Below the pieces are notes generated by a model. That model had not been told where the DNA came from. It saw only the letters and a list, made by a program, of their open reading frames with translations, and searched no databases. This document shows, piece after piece, positions 11,301 to 21,075 of a stretch of DNA of 64,000 bases. The stretch is from Phytomonas francai. Lineage: Eukaryota; Euglenozoa; Kinetoplastea; Trypanosomatida; Trypanosomatidae. The stretch lies in NCBI GenBank assembly GCA_001766655.1, contig MJCC01000013.1, positions 252,896 to 316,895 on the forward strand. The letters run 5' to 3'. Within the stretch, counting starts at the first letter, position 1, and every line of letters starts with the position of its first letter. The translations under genes and the position numbers were made by a program.

Positions 11301-11743
11301 TGACTATACGAGGCGAAAATGTCCTCTCGGGAGGCCCGGTACGAGGCGATGAGGCTACCTCGCACCAAGGAAACCCCTAGCTGAAAGAGGTTCAAACTAT
11401 CCCTGCACAGCGGCGGCGATAGAGATGGTCTGTGGGGATCGTTCGGATTTCGTCCTGCGCGAGACCCCCCACCCGCCCACTTGTTCAACGCCTGAATACG
11501 CATAGTGATATACGCGCTGAGATGCTCGATTTGCCTCAGGCGCAAATCACTGCCGGCGGGGTGGGCCTCAAACGAGGAAACGAGAGGCTTGAAGGCGGAC
11601 GATGACGGACCACTTGAAAGGGTGGTGCGCGGACGGAATGGTAAAGGTGATTCTACACATGCCGTATTCCGAAGTAAGTCCGTATTGTCGCCCGATACCG
11701 CGGGTACCACATACCCGATACTAGCTGAACTTTTGGAGACCAT
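8372..11743 (-). CDS. Ubiquitin-specific protease (peptidase C19)
   Basis: Cysteine deubiquitinase of 1123 residues. The Cys box GLVNVGNTCFLN places the nucleophile at C567. The His box SGHYFTLVKA places the general base at H876, and the third residue is N934/D935 in VMLNDANV. CxxC pairs at 686/689 and 790/793 form the zinc ribbon in the fingers subdomain. The 550 residues before the catalytic core are helical with no domain I recognise; they could be a targeting region such as is found in large USPs. A run of acidic residues (about 545-551) precedes the core. The C-terminal 130 residues are Gly/Asp-rich and probably disordered. GC content rises sharply at about 10,450, so the core and tail are encoded by very GC-rich codons. 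The substrate cannot be told. Confidence 0.93.
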   Translation of the reverse strand: MVSKSSASIGYVVPAVSGDNTDLLRNTACVESPLPFRPRTTLSSGPSSSAFKPLVSSFEAHPAGSDLRLRQIEHLSAYITMRIQALNKWAGGGSRAGRNPNDPHRPSLSPPLCRDSLNLFQLGVSLVRGSLIASYRASREDIFASYSQFGPDRSLDSSIASRVLCRAALYAEPDLLLGVLVAFMAYGVSYAPMSRAAASTTGPAPSSSVLASPKANIDQACWVLHNVVIKLSEILRVDADAITMEVNPDSVCMLRLFLLRMVNLYSILTMLDFFASLVTPAINLPCPPYTLECFYKLFHGKKTTDCSGDTSFEEVSPDNSLVLGEPNNAGEAACELEHICSNLFKRLIEVLRTWDLSWTLIENSANLKSLKIAFETFPADLVVLFQVIQQYCIDFPVLKAVLLKQRKVDSVFFQVNQMLDSGFLDLPGLPEAAQRTRQLYAPSKLLASLAEGRRGPLGAIPTMPAGSGNAPDEAKTRGAGEWAARGGGPRDGDAGLPAMEALEAPTPGGNGLQTVRRNPRGGHRLTDPPLAVDTAAFLSSAVFSSEEEEEEGGGAGFVGLVNVGNTCFLNSVVQLLFRASAFARGLVRGAVRGAAEVRGMRAALGLLLAEMRWRAARGARAPRLTPRALTAGLSAPFADGRQHDASEFSKLLLERLDSEERAEAAGPTKTLVDAWFGGRLSTAMACLACGRARGRAGVFWDCAIPIRRGARAAPAPASSQGPGWVEYHPQQGGVRAITVYSAPPLATNEEEATEEGVARGSGGGAVCLQELLDRVCDPALNAEVLEGLECASCAGRTSTRLSTRFVGPPPPYLTLQLNRFHYEPTTAAYEKILDPVVLNEGLRLLCFDEAGGSPRRVGYRLRGFIVHSGPTPQSGHYFTLVKARRGGPGDSAEERRQILAFAAGAASSSDPPAAFTPSRGQVTSFYTRDWVMLNDANVRAVGEGVMRGVLAGEAGVYSAMETPYILLYQRLDEADLLESDLDGEVEGGAPDARNQELRQDEGGSPNGVDDGRGRIHPAGVGSSDVGLLADLPLPIQELFQQHLEQDLAGLGASVRPTSSIVYNPGLPWADEKKSAKKFPKRFDPLRGEGLSPSTNDDDDEEGGAGGGGSGDYQHDFFINALRN

Positions 11744-12154
11744 AGGATTACACTATTTGCGATAAATAATGAATTTGTCTGTGGATATACTCGTAAGAAT
11801 GACAAAAATGATTTTCCTTCTCTTGAGGTGCTTATTATGTACTAAACAGACGCATAAATATTGTCATGGCAAACAGACAGAAAAGAAAAGAGTGTGTTGA
11901 AAATCGGACAAGGGGAGAAAATGTCACCTGACAGGTGTATCTGACAAATTGAACCGATGTGGAAAAAAAAACACCTAAATTGCTAGAAATGCACAAGAAA
12001 GCTGTAAAGACCCGTTTGTGAACAGCGGAGCGCATCGCATAAAGTCTTCACTCTCCCTCTCCTCATATCCCACACATGAAGAAGACCTTAAAACGGTAAG
12101 CAGAAAACATAAACCAGAAATTCAATAAAGAGAATTAAAAAACACTCAATTAGG
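11744..12154. other. Intergenic
   Basis: AT-rich spacer between the 792-residue protein gene and the USP gene. Nothing beyond likely UTR and splice or polyadenylation signals. Confidence 0.6.
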
Positions 12155-14533
12155 TCACTGGAGAAGACTGCACACAGTTTGGGACTGCGTGTTGATGACA
12201 ATAAGCCCAGCCAGCTCTAGTTCCTTCAGTGCCAACATGGCCGCCTCGTCCGAGAGCTGCGCGACCTGCTGGACGTCGACGATACGCGCATATTTGGCCT
12301 TCTCCCCCTCATGGTGCTCCGCGTGGGCGACCAGTAAGTACAAAACGCGCACGCTGTCTGGTATACCTCCCTGGTAAAAGTTATTGATGGAAACTGACGG
12401 TACCGCATCTGATGCCCCTTCACACCGGTGGCTTGGTTTCGGGGCATTAGGGGCGGTCAACAAATCCTCCTCATAAGCCGCAACCCGGACGAACTCCTGC
12501 ATTGAGAGCTCTGGCGATAATATCGAGTGTAATAGGCTTTTCGACAATGTGCTGGTTAAGGGGATCCTTAAGTTGGGGAGCTGTTCGACCGCAACAGCCG
12601 GGGCCCCCCGATCCGGCCAAGAAAACGGCAAGTAATGTTTGAGGGCATAACGCGCCTTTTGCTTGCTCTCTATGAACGGAATTTCATCCGGGGGCACCTT
12701 CTTCGCAGAACCAATCGACAGACCACACACCCTTTCTTCACGATCGTAAATCGCCTCAAGCGCTTCGATAATGGGCTGGCATCGCAGAACGTGCAGTTCA
12801 CTGGAATCGGGGTCAATAAGCTCGGCGTAGAGAAGCATGAAGATAACGGCTGCATCTAATCGGTAGCCGTGGGATAAGGTGTCAGACGCGCTAAGAAATC
12901 CATCTAGGATATCGGTTGTGTCCTTTAAGATATCCACATAGGCGGTTCGACGGCGGCCGCGTATTTCACCCTTGTTTTTCGCGGCAGATACTTCTAAAAG
13001 CGCCGATTCGAAGCCGTCGTCTCCGTGGTGGGATAAAGCAGAAAGGTCCTCCGATGTCTCGGCAAACCATCGACCGGAAAACGCAAACGGCATCAGAGTG
13101 CTGTGGAAGCTAAGCACGAGGTCCTGTAAGGAGTGGCGCACGGCCCATACCCGCTGCCACCGCCGCAGCACTGGGCTCGGGACGAGCAACGGAAAGCGCC
13201 GAAGGGCTTCGCACAAAAAACAACACAGCGGCAGGTTGTGGGGGCGAAGGAAAAAAAAACGTCCCTCGCGAAGAAGATGCCGTTCAAGATCCTCGATACG
13301 AAAGGCCGTCCCGTCGCCAACGGGGTTCATCGTGGAGGTGGCTACCGCGCCGTCCGCGCAAGGCGAGGCGTGCAGTAAGGACGGCTCCCACAAAGATACC
13401 AGGCGGTGAATACGCATCATGGTCGCCAAGGGCTTGTTGGGTTTGCAGGACGACGCGGATCCGTCGTGACTCTCACCATCGTCAACATTATAGTCATCCT
13501 GTTGTGTGAAAAGCTTAATGTGGTATAGATGGTGAACTTCTTCTTCTAATCGCTGCTCCAAAAGGGTTCCACCGTATAGCTGATCCTCCGGCAACAGGAA
13601 AAGGGCGAAGTGAATCCTCCAGCACCGTCGTCTGAGTCGTATATTATGGAATGTCGCCAACGTCGCGAAATCATGGAGAAAAAGCTGCAGCTGATCGCTG
13701 CCATATCGGTGCCGCCGTGCAGCCTCGACACTGCTATTGTCGTTCGCCTTCCGACGAGCTCGGTGCTGGGCTCTTCCGCTCGCGGAGGAGGTCGAAAACG
13801 TCGCACGATTATCCGTACAGCACCGTACGATGACAAGGAGGTGCCGTGTAGTGAACGTGTCCAAAGACTCCGTGCGCTGGTTGTCAGCATCCTCTCTAGG
13901 CCGTTTGCCGTTGGAGTTGAAAAATGGAAATTGGTCCGCGGGTCCCCTAGCGACAAGACCCAGCTCCCCTCGCCTGGACTCATCCTCGATCGTTTCGCAC
14001 CACTCGCGGATGGCATCCACACACGCAAACCGAGATGCCTGAATGCTCCGCAAGGACGCGCTGGTGCCCCCCGCCTGGGTCTCACTATTATCGAGTACAC
14101 CCGACGATCCCGCCAGCGCGGCACCATTGGTGGGGGTTAAATTCACCGAAAAAACCTTGTCAAAGCCACGGCCGCTGAAAAACGTATGCAGCGCCGCCCC
14201 CCCATCCCCTAAATGTCCCCACACAACGCTGTCAGTCGCGATACCAAGCGGAATAAAGTCATGCCACGCGGTTAAACCGTCTGGTATTTCTATTGTTTGC
14301 AGAGGTAGTGCTGAAGAAGGCGAATGGGCTTCCGAATCTGCCTTTGCACCCGCCGTGGTGGAGGCATCCGTACCTTTCGCAGGGTCGCCGGCTGCTTTCG
14401 CGGTGGCGCCGATGTACACTGTTTCTACATGCTGACTGAGCAAAAATCGCACAATATCATCCAGCTCTGTGGGCATTAACCGTGACGAGACACTTTTGAC
14501 GACCTCATTGAGGCAAACAAGAACCTCAGCCAT
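12155..14533 (-). CDS. Conserved-looking protein with a possible C-terminal winged helix
   Basis: 792 residues from an ATG at 14533. I do not recognise the family. The N-terminal 40 residues are helical, followed by a Ser/Ala-rich insert (45-80). The middle (about 85-370) alternates hydrophobic strands and helices and could be an alpha/beta domain, but no P-loop is seen. Residues 380-720 are mainly helical. The last 75 residues, around VDVQQVAQLSDEAAML, look like a winged-helix unit ending at a hydrophobic strand. Divergent ORC/AAA-plus-winged-helix subunits and PCI/winged-helix proteins have such ends, but this is only a suggestion. The length and unbroken frame make coding certain. Confidence 0.8.
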   Translation of the reverse strand: MAEVLVCLNEVVKSVSSRLMPTELDDIVRFLLSQHVETVYIGATAKAAGDPAKGTDASTTAGAKADSEAHSPSSALPLQTIEIPDGLTAWHDFIPLGIATDSVVWGHLGDGGAALHTFFSGRGFDKVFSVNLTPTNGAALAGSSGVLDNSETQAGGTSASLRSIQASRFACVDAIREWCETIEDESRRGELGLVARGPADQFPFFNSNGKRPREDADNQRTESLDTFTTRHLLVIVRCCTDNRATFSTSSASGRAQHRARRKANDNSSVEAARRHRYGSDQLQLFLHDFATLATFHNIRLRRRCWRIHFALFLLPEDQLYGGTLLEQRLEEEVHHLYHIKLFTQQDDYNVDDGESHDGSASSCKPNKPLATMMRIHRLVSLWEPSLLHASPCADGAVATSTMNPVGDGTAFRIEDLERHLLREGRFFFLRPHNLPLCCFLCEALRRFPLLVPSPVLRRWQRVWAVRHSLQDLVLSFHSTLMPFAFSGRWFAETSEDLSALSHHGDDGFESALLEVSAAKNKGEIRGRRRTAYVDILKDTTDILDGFLSASDTLSHGYRLDAAVIFMLLYAELIDPDSSELHVLRCQPIIEALEAIYDREERVCGLSIGSAKKVPPDEIPFIESKQKARYALKHYLPFSWPDRGAPAVAVEQLPNLRIPLTSTLSKSLLHSILSPELSMQEFVRVAAYEEDLLTAPNAPKPSHRCEGASDAVPSVSINNFYQGGIPDSVRVLYLLVAHAEHHEGEKAKYARIVDVQQVAQLSDEAAMLALKELELAGLIVINTQSQTVCSLLQ

Positions 14534-15085
14534 ACTCCCACCACTAGGTGTTTTCTCCTTTGAGTAGGGGGTAATAACAACTGTACGTTGTTTCTGATAT
14601 TCTTGTTTACTCGCAGAAAATCGTTTTTGTTTTTTTTAAGGAAACGTTTCTATCTAATGATTCAGACTCAACGTCGATGGATATGCTGATCAACTTGGAT
14701 ATTCAATGCGATGAAATAAATATAAAAGGGTGAAGATGTTCAAATACTACTTCATGAAGGAGTGTCGTAGAGAGAAACAACGCAGCAAGTTTCACCCCAA
14801 GGTCGCTAAACTATTTAACAAGATGCCAAAAAAAAAAACATAACAAATGGAATTTATTTTTTACAAACTGTGAAAAGGTTTCTAAAAAGGGAAAATATCG
14901 AATTTTTGAAAACACTTTTCAGTCAAGAAAGGTATCAATTATACATCAATATTGTTATGTTGTTGTTTCTTTTTTGGCTATTTTTGTAGTGTGGTCTGGG
15001 TGCCCCTTCTAATATCATTGATGTGCATTCTTACCAGACTCCCCTCATGGCTCACCCCCAGGCGAGCGGTTGATTTCGCAGGCTG
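14534..15085. other. Intergenic
   Basis: AT-rich spacer with several A- or T-runs. On the minus strand a T-rich tract near 14,630-14,638 lies about 90 bases upstream of the next start and is a candidate acceptor region. No gene seen. Confidence 0.6.
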
Positions 15086-16675
15086 CTATCCCTCGTTGGA
15101 GCCGTGCGATGTCGATCGAGGACAGCAGAACTTCGAGCAATACACAAAATTGGCCGTGTGTTGACCCCCCTGGTAGGCGCACATGCCGTGAACGAGTGCC
15201 TTGCACCCCGCACAGCGTACCAGCAGGAGCCCCTCCTCCGGCGCATCCCTCTCGTGAGCCTTACTCGCGTTCGCGATGCCGTTTTGGCCCCTGCCCGATA
15301 GGCTACCACCGAGCTCGCACATCACGCAATAGTGCTCCTCCTCAACCCCCGCCGCGCGCGCAGCCTCTAGGCCCAGGAAAGGCACACGAACCTCGCGGAC
15401 CGCGCAAGAAGGGTCCATCGAATCCGCCGCCTCACTCGATCCATAGGCGAAACGACAAGCCTCCGGACTCGCCGCCGCCGTTTGCCCTTTCCCCTCCTCC
15501 TGGGAAGGAGGGGCGGCGGTTTGGGGCTTCGTAAGACCCTGCCCGAGCCTGTCCTCCTCAACGCCGATAAGGCGGCATAGACGGCTGCGCAAGGCGCTTT
15601 CCCGCGCCCCCTGCGCGCTGAGATAGGACCGGTTCAGTTTCTCCCACTCCCCGTCGGGGGGGTCGTCGTCCGCGGTGAATAAATCCGCGTCGAATGCGTC
15701 CGCGGGCGCATCCTGCCGCGGAAACGGCAACGCGCGGAGCGGTGGAGTGGTATGGGGCCCAGATGCAGCCCCTTGGCGATCGAAACCTTCCACGTGGTCC
15801 AAGCAAGCCTTGATCTCTGCCTCCGGGTCGGATCTCTCACTGGAGGGACCCAACCTCTTATCCGGCCGCGTCTCCCTCTTTTCCTCTACTGAAAACGGCC
15901 GCGGGTAGTCGTTCATGCTCAAAAGGGGTGGAATATCATCGACGTAGAGCAACTCTTTGCCTTCATCTTCGGAAGAATCGTTTTTTTCAGAAAGTGGAGC
16001 AGCACGGAGTGCTTCCCGCGACAACCACTGAAGACTTTCAAATAGGGGCCGGTCACGCGTAGCATTCATGGCAGAGTTAGCGGTACCATGTCGTGCGAAC
16101 TCCAAGAGCCATGCGGCGCCTTGCTGCCCCAAGCATTCTAGAAGTTTTTGATATGTCTGAAGCGCTGTGCCTAGATCAACCTCCTTCGAGGATGGCAGAC
16201 TGTCAGCAAAGTCAACCCCCTCGGCCTGAATCTCATCAAGCATTTCCTCAGAAAAGGTGGGCCAAAGAGAAGGTGGGAGAAGAACAATACGCCGGAGTTG
16301 TGGGTGATGCCGACTCAACAGGCTGCGCGCATCCATTGATGCTTGACGCCAAATCTTACTTGTGTGGCTCAGCTCCTCGCGCAAAAGCGCACGCGTAAAG
16401 TTCTCCTGATGTAGAAGTTTTTCGTACTTTATGGCAGCAGCGCACGCAACGCGCACCAACGCACCATGCGATATCCAAGAAGACGAATCGTATCTATGAG
16501 TGCTTTGGAAGATGCAAAAGGACCGACTCGCCTCCTCTCCAATACACTTCTCACTACGAATAAAGACTAGCATGGCCAAAAGCCGCTTAGCACGTACCGC
16601 ATGATGGGTTCGTATAAGCCATTCTCGCAAGTGCTCTCTTTGATTTAAACGATCCAATGATGAAGAGTCCGACAT
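15086..16675 (-). CDS. PHD-finger protein
   Basis: 529 residues. The N-terminal 230 residues are helical, including RLLAMLVFIRSEK. Residues 230-430 are polar and probably disordered. The C-terminus carries a Cys4-His-Cys3 zinc-binding pattern: C450, C453, C488, C491, H496, C499, C513 and C517 or C518, with a 34-residue first loop, longer than usual. The pattern fits a PHD or extended-PHD finger, which typically reads histone-tail modifications, so a nuclear chromatin role is inferred. No Trp is seen at the usual position before the last Cys pair, so classical H3K4me3 binding is doubtful. It lies between an LRR gene and an unknown gene in the same unit. Confidence 0.75.
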   Translation of the reverse strand: MSDSSSLDRLNQREHLREWLIRTHHAVRAKRLLAMLVFIRSEKCIGEEASRSFCIFQSTHRYDSSSWISHGALVRVACAAAIKYEKLLHQENFTRALLREELSHTSKIWRQASMDARSLLSRHHPQLRRIVLLPPSLWPTFSEEMLDEIQAEGVDFADSLPSSKEVDLGTALQTYQKLLECLGQQGAAWLLEFARHGTANSAMNATRDRPLFESLQWLSREALRAAPLSEKNDSSEDEGKELLYVDDIPPLLSMNDYPRPFSVEEKRETRPDKRLGPSSERSDPEAEIKACLDHVEGFDRQGAASGPHTTPPLRALPFPRQDAPADAFDADLFTADDDPPDGEWEKLNRSYLSAQGARESALRSRLCRLIGVEEDRLGQGLTKPQTAAPPSQEEGKGQTAAASPEACRFAYGSSEAADSMDPSCAVREVRVPFLGLEAARAAGVEEEHYCVMCELGGSLSGRGQNGIANASKAHERDAPEEGLLLVRCAGCKALVHGMCAYQGGQHTANFVYCSKFCCPRSTSHGSNEG

Positions 16676-17141
16676 AGGACATTAATCGTAATCTGATTAT
16701 TCCTATTGAGTTTGCTAACTCGTTGTTGTTTAAAGGAAAAAAAAAAGAATCAAGAGGATCTATGAGGAGAGGAACTCCGCTAGTTGAAACAGGCATCATA
16801 ACTGCAAATCCCCTGTCCCCCCGTCGCCATACTGGGAAACCAAAAAGGGGAGGCCTGTGTGTTTGGAGAAAGGGAAGTCCAAAATCACTTTATCTGAAAA
16901 AGATTTTATTCTGAAAGGTGGTGTTTCTTGCAAAATACAACATGAATATGCACTTTCAACCGTCCTCAAGGTTGAACTCCGGCGATACTACCCCCCCCCC
17001 CCCCCCCCCCCCCCCCATCACATCGGAGAATCAAAGTTTTTCAAGAAAAGGAAAAACTGCTTGGTTCACCAAAGTTGTGATGGAACGAGCACCAGTGGGC
17101 TCAAACGCCGGACGTTGAAGCGATGGGGCATATCGCCCATT
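16676..17141. other. Intergenic containing a long C-tract
   Basis: Spacer between the LRR and PHD genes. Apart from the homopolymer described separately and minus-strand T-runs near 16,738-16,747 that probably serve the PHD gene acceptor, nothing is recognised. Confidence 0.6.
16991..17016 (+). repeat. Homopolymer of 26 C
   Basis: An uninterrupted run of 26 C. The minus strand is transcribed, so the RNA carries 26 consecutive G downstream of the LRR gene stop. Such a run can form quadruplexes, and its length may vary or be a sequencing or assembly artefact. Confidence 0.95.
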
Positions 17142-20100
17142 TTAGTTACCTGAATACATATCTGGCTCCCTTTGGGGTAAAAACTTAGCAGAGGGGACAT
17201 CGGGGATCCCACCATTGATGTCCCTCTTATCGGCATTACACGGCAACAGATGTGCCTTAGACGACGCCGTCCGGCGCGCCGCATCGATCGCGCGCGGTGA
17301 GTACGACACCAACGGACAGGACACCTGCGCACGCGCCACGGACTCCTCGACCATCCTCTCCGTGTCCTCCATACTACGCCGTACATAGGATAACAACCTC
17401 AGCGAAAGGGCCACGTAGTCCAGAGGCTCACTCGCCAGCCTGTCCGCGTCCTCCTCGATGATGCCACCCCCACCGTCGAGCGCGCGAGGGGTCTCGAGCG
17501 CTTTTGCTGGCCACGCCCGCATCTGCGGGCCAAGCGCGTCCACGAGAATCGAGGACGGGCCCCTCTCTCTCAGAGGGGGTATGCCGTCCGCGAATGGGGC
17601 CGGCCCCGCGTCGGAGGGCCCGGGAATTCGCGCCAGACCCGTGCGGGCCTCGCCCTTCATCGGGCTCCTCGCGCCTTTGCATTTGAAGCTGAGGAAGTCG
17701 TACAGCTGCGGCCAGGGCGGGGGCAGCGGCAGCAAAGCCGCCGCGTCGGCCCCACGCGAAGGCGCATCCGCGCGGCGATCGAGCAGCCCTGCGAGGTCGC
17801 CGGGACCTAAAGCCCCCCCAAGGGCCCGCGCGTACGCGTTTTGCGCGAGAAACCCACCGCGCCGCGCCCTCGCCTCCCACGCGCGTCGCCATCGGAGGTA
17901 GGCCCAGAGGCCGGCGTCGTTGTGGAAAGGCCCTCGCGCGAGGGCGGCGGCTCGGTCGGAATCCTCGGCGTGGAAGAGGTGGTGGACCTGAATGCGAAGT
18001 GGGAGCCCGTCCTTCGACGCGTGGTTTGGCGTACCAACCGCGACGACGGAGGGCAGGGCAAACGAGGGGGTCGTGCTCGCCCCCCCTTCCGGTTGTTTTT
18101 TGGCGCATTTCAGATAGCGACTGTACTGCTCAGGGTTCAAAATGGTAATGGAGCGTAGGATTTGATAGACTAAAACGGCACAATGCGGGTTCGTCGCGCA
18201 CGACGCCGTGATATTGCACAGAATCAAAGTCGCTGGTGAGTGAAACTCACCCTCGCAGTACACAAGCCCCAACAGCGGGATGTGGTCCCATAGTCCTAGC
18301 GCCGTAGAACTCGCTAGTCTTGAGATTAAATTCCTATATCTTCCACCGGCAGCAAGCAGATCCATCTCTAAATTTTCCAGTAGTTTCAAGACATCAATAT
18401 ACCATATGTTTACGCCCAGCATCATGGGCTCACCCTCTGATCTCTCTAGACCCAGTCGCAGTGCGGACATAGGGCTTCTTTCAAGACGTGGCTGCTCCTT
18501 TTTTAGCGAACGACGCCGCTTCGGATCTGAAATGGTTAATGATGCGATTCTTAGTGAAATGGTTGCAGTATTTGCGTTATTTCTCGCGCCAGGTGATTGA
18601 AATGGCTGGAATCTTGCTGTGGAAGAGACATGGGTAGACCTTATGTCTTCTAGATCCAGTGGTATGATCTCGGCATACCTGGCTCGTATCTCTGTCTGCT
18701 CTCTTGAGTAGCCGTGTCCCTTTTCATGAGGATTTATCTTCGAAAACGCAGCACCACGGTGCTTTCGATCAGTACCAACAATTTCAGGAGAAGATAAAGA
18801 GGAGTCAGTAGTTTGTAGCACAACTGGTGTTGCTTCTCGATTTTTGTTACGGCTCAAATCAAACGAAATGCTTTCTGTGTGTTTATGCAAATCATCATGT
18901 AAAGTATCAAAGGTGACTTTTTCAAGTGCTGAGATGCGCCGTTGAAGGTCCATTTGGTCTTTGCTGGATAGGTGGTTCGCGCTGAAATCAATAAAGCGAA
19001 CTTTGGGGCAGAAGGATGCGCTTGGGAACGTGTCTGGTACAGATGTCAACTTGTTCGCGCGAACCCGAATAACCTGTAGTTGTTTGAACATAGATAAACA
19101 ATCGGGAAGACTGCGCAGGAGATTGTTGTTGATTCTCAAAACCAGCAGCGAACGGGGGGGGTTCTGTTCTAGCGCTTTCACATCATCTGGTGAAACCAGC
19201 TGTTTGATGCGGTTCTCGCTCACATCCAGCATGTCTAACTTGCCGATAAACGGGGAACGCCATAGGCCGGAGAGCGTGGTAATTGCGTTACGCGTCAGTC
19301 GTAGAGAGCGCAAGGACAGGAGGGCCCCGATTCCATCGAGGCTAGAAATTGAATTATTGCTGAGATCCAGCGACGACACATTCCGAAAGATCGCCAACGG
19401 ACAAGACCTAGGAAAGGAACTGAGGTGGCGCTCGTGTTCCTTGATGTCGGTCTGCTTGGGTTTGCTGGGGGGACCGACGTTGGTGACCTGCGGTGGGCTG
19501 GAAACCAGCGACTTGAGGCGATTGTTGGACAAGTTGAGCACGGAGACCCTGCCGGCCATGTCCTCTCCACTGCAATGCAGAGATACCGCGTCGGTCGTAT
19601 GCAAGCAGGGAAGTCGCGCCAGCCTCTGATGGCTAAGATCTAACACATTCAAGCAGGAGTCGTCGCAAGCGGTGGGGAACCCACAGCACTTCACCTTCTC
19701 CTCCTCCACCTCTGTTGGTGGTGGTAGTAGTGGTTTCGCCTTTACTGGGCCCCCTCCCATTACCTTAGCGGCCGTACCGCGTGATATGGTGGTATTCGAG
19801 ACCGCTCTGTCTAACAGTTGTGATGTCGAACGGAGCCGATACAAATGCATCGAGGACGAAAACACTGAGTCCGAAATATGCTGGTCTGTAGAAACGGCAT
19901 AAGATCCATGTTCGTGAGGGCGGGATTGTTGACAAGAAACAGATTTACGTGATTCCTTTGCCTTCCCCTCCTCATTTTGGACTTTTTGATGTGTGGATTT
20001 TTTAACAAGATACTTGGCGGACATCATCGGCCCAGCGATAGCTGGATCACCAAGGAAAAGTTTCCTCAAGTCATCTGCAATGTTCAGGCTCTGAAGTTTT

Positions 20101-20285
20101 TGTACCTTTGACTTGGTTATTTCCCCTTTCTCGGTGTTATCAACGCATCGCTGTTGGGATGTGCAGGCCTCAGAAGAGTGTCCATCAATCCTGTGCTGGT
20201 GGTTTGCGGCGTTTTCTGGATCACCGCACTGTCCCCTTGACGAATTATGGTTTGGATCATGGGAAAGTATCGTGACATCAGTCAT
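17142..20285 (-). CDS. Leucine-rich-repeat protein
   Basis: 1047 residues. At least six LRRs lie between about 212 and 450: LNVLDLSHQRL, VSVLNLSNNRL, VSSLDLSNNSI, LRSLRLTRNAI, LDMLDVSENRI and LVLRINNNLL, with a seventh around FIDFSANHLS. These form a protein-binding solenoid. A long insert (about 260-295) splits the second and third repeats. The N-terminal 200 residues are polar. The C-terminal half (about 620-1000) includes a helical, partly conserved-looking segment and a GC-rich, Ala/Arg-rich stretch. LRR proteins of this general kind are common in flagellated protists, but no axonemal signature is visible here. The partner is unknown. Confidence 0.85.
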   Translation of the reverse strand: MTDVTILSHDPNHNSSRGQCGDPENAANHQHRIDGHSSEACTSQQRCVDNTEKGEITKSKVQKLQSLNIADDLRKLFLGDPAIAGPMMSAKYLVKKSTHQKVQNEEGKAKESRKSVSCQQSRPHEHGSYAVSTDQHISDSVFSSSMHLYRLRSTSQLLDRAVSNTTISRGTAAKVMGGGPVKAKPLLPPPTEVEEEKVKCCGFPTACDDSCLNVLDLSHQRLARLPCLHTTDAVSLHCSGEDMAGRVSVLNLSNNRLKSLVSSPPQVTNVGPPSKPKQTDIKEHERHLSSFPRSCPLAIFRNVSSLDLSNNSISSLDGIGALLSLRSLRLTRNAITTLSGLWRSPFIGKLDMLDVSENRIKQLVSPDDVKALEQNPPRSLLVLRINNNLLRSLPDCLSMFKQLQVIRVRANKLTSVPDTFPSASFCPKVRFIDFSANHLSSKDQMDLQRRISALEKVTFDTLHDDLHKHTESISFDLSRNKNREATPVVLQTTDSSLSSPEIVGTDRKHRGAAFSKINPHEKGHGYSREQTEIRARYAEIIPLDLEDIRSTHVSSTARFQPFQSPGARNNANTATISLRIASLTISDPKRRRSLKKEQPRLERSPMSALRLGLERSEGEPMMLGVNIWYIDVLKLLENLEMDLLAAGGRYRNLISRLASSTALGLWDHIPLLGLVYCEGEFHSPATLILCNITASCATNPHCAVLVYQILRSITILNPEQYSRYLKCAKKQPEGGASTTPSFALPSVVAVGTPNHASKDGLPLRIQVHHLFHAEDSDRAAALARGPFHNDAGLWAYLRWRRAWEARARRGGFLAQNAYARALGGALGPGDLAGLLDRRADAPSRGADAAALLPLPPPWPQLYDFLSFKCKGARSPMKGEARTGLARIPGPSDAGPAPFADGIPPLRERGPSSILVDALGPQMRAWPAKALETPRALDGGGGIIEEDADRLASEPLDYVALSLRLLSYVRRSMEDTERMVEESVARAQVSCPLVSYSPRAIDAARRTASSKAHLLPCNADKRDINGGIPDVPSAKFLPQREPDMYSGN

Positions 20286-21075
20286 CCTCAGCGCGTGCTA
20301 ACAAACTTTTCTACCTCCAATTTCTGAAGGCTTTTGTTGCCTATGAGGAAGTAATAATTTTTATTGAGTGCGTTAAGAATTGAAAAAAGAGATATAATTA
20401 AATATATGAATTTTGACGGAAAACCCCAGCGTTTGATATCGCTTTTTACTGGTTATTTTGGAAGAGCAACTCGTTTTAACTAATACAACTTGATATACTG
20501 CTTAGTAGTTATCGTGTATATTACTAGGGTACTCTTTTTTTTTTAAAGAAAGTGACTATTGAAAACAACAACGTACACAAACGAGAATAGTAGAAGTGTA
20601 GAGATCAACAGCTTTATAAGCATTGAATCAATGTCCAGGCACCGAAGAATTGTACAGAAAAAAAAAAAGAAAAAAAGCAGGGGAAGTTTTAAAAAAAGGA
20701 GATATTCATTCTAATCCGATGAAATGAACTGCACTTGTTGTGTTAAAGCTATTCATATAAACCAGGTAGTGATATTTTGCACAATCTAAATTTCAAAAAC
20801 TCGCACCACCATGCACCTCACGCAAGAATAACAAAATACTTCCATTGAGCGAGTCTTCAGATCTTTTGATACCTGCTTTTAGCTACCCTACCTCTTTCAT
20901 AATACGATAAAATAAATTTGAAAGCATCTTGCAGGGCCCTCAATCAAGCCAACGGTTGGGGGAGGAGGGGAATTAAACGTATTACAAACCATCGTGTAGT
21001 ACTACTAAGCAATTTGGAACTAGCTAATATATATGTAGGTTCAATTGAAATGCCATTAAGTAACAGGACTTTGCT
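20286..21075. other. Intergenic
   Basis: AT-rich spacer between the APH-1-like and LRR genes, with A/T homopolymer runs near 20,537 and 20,660. No supported gene. Confidence 0.6.
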
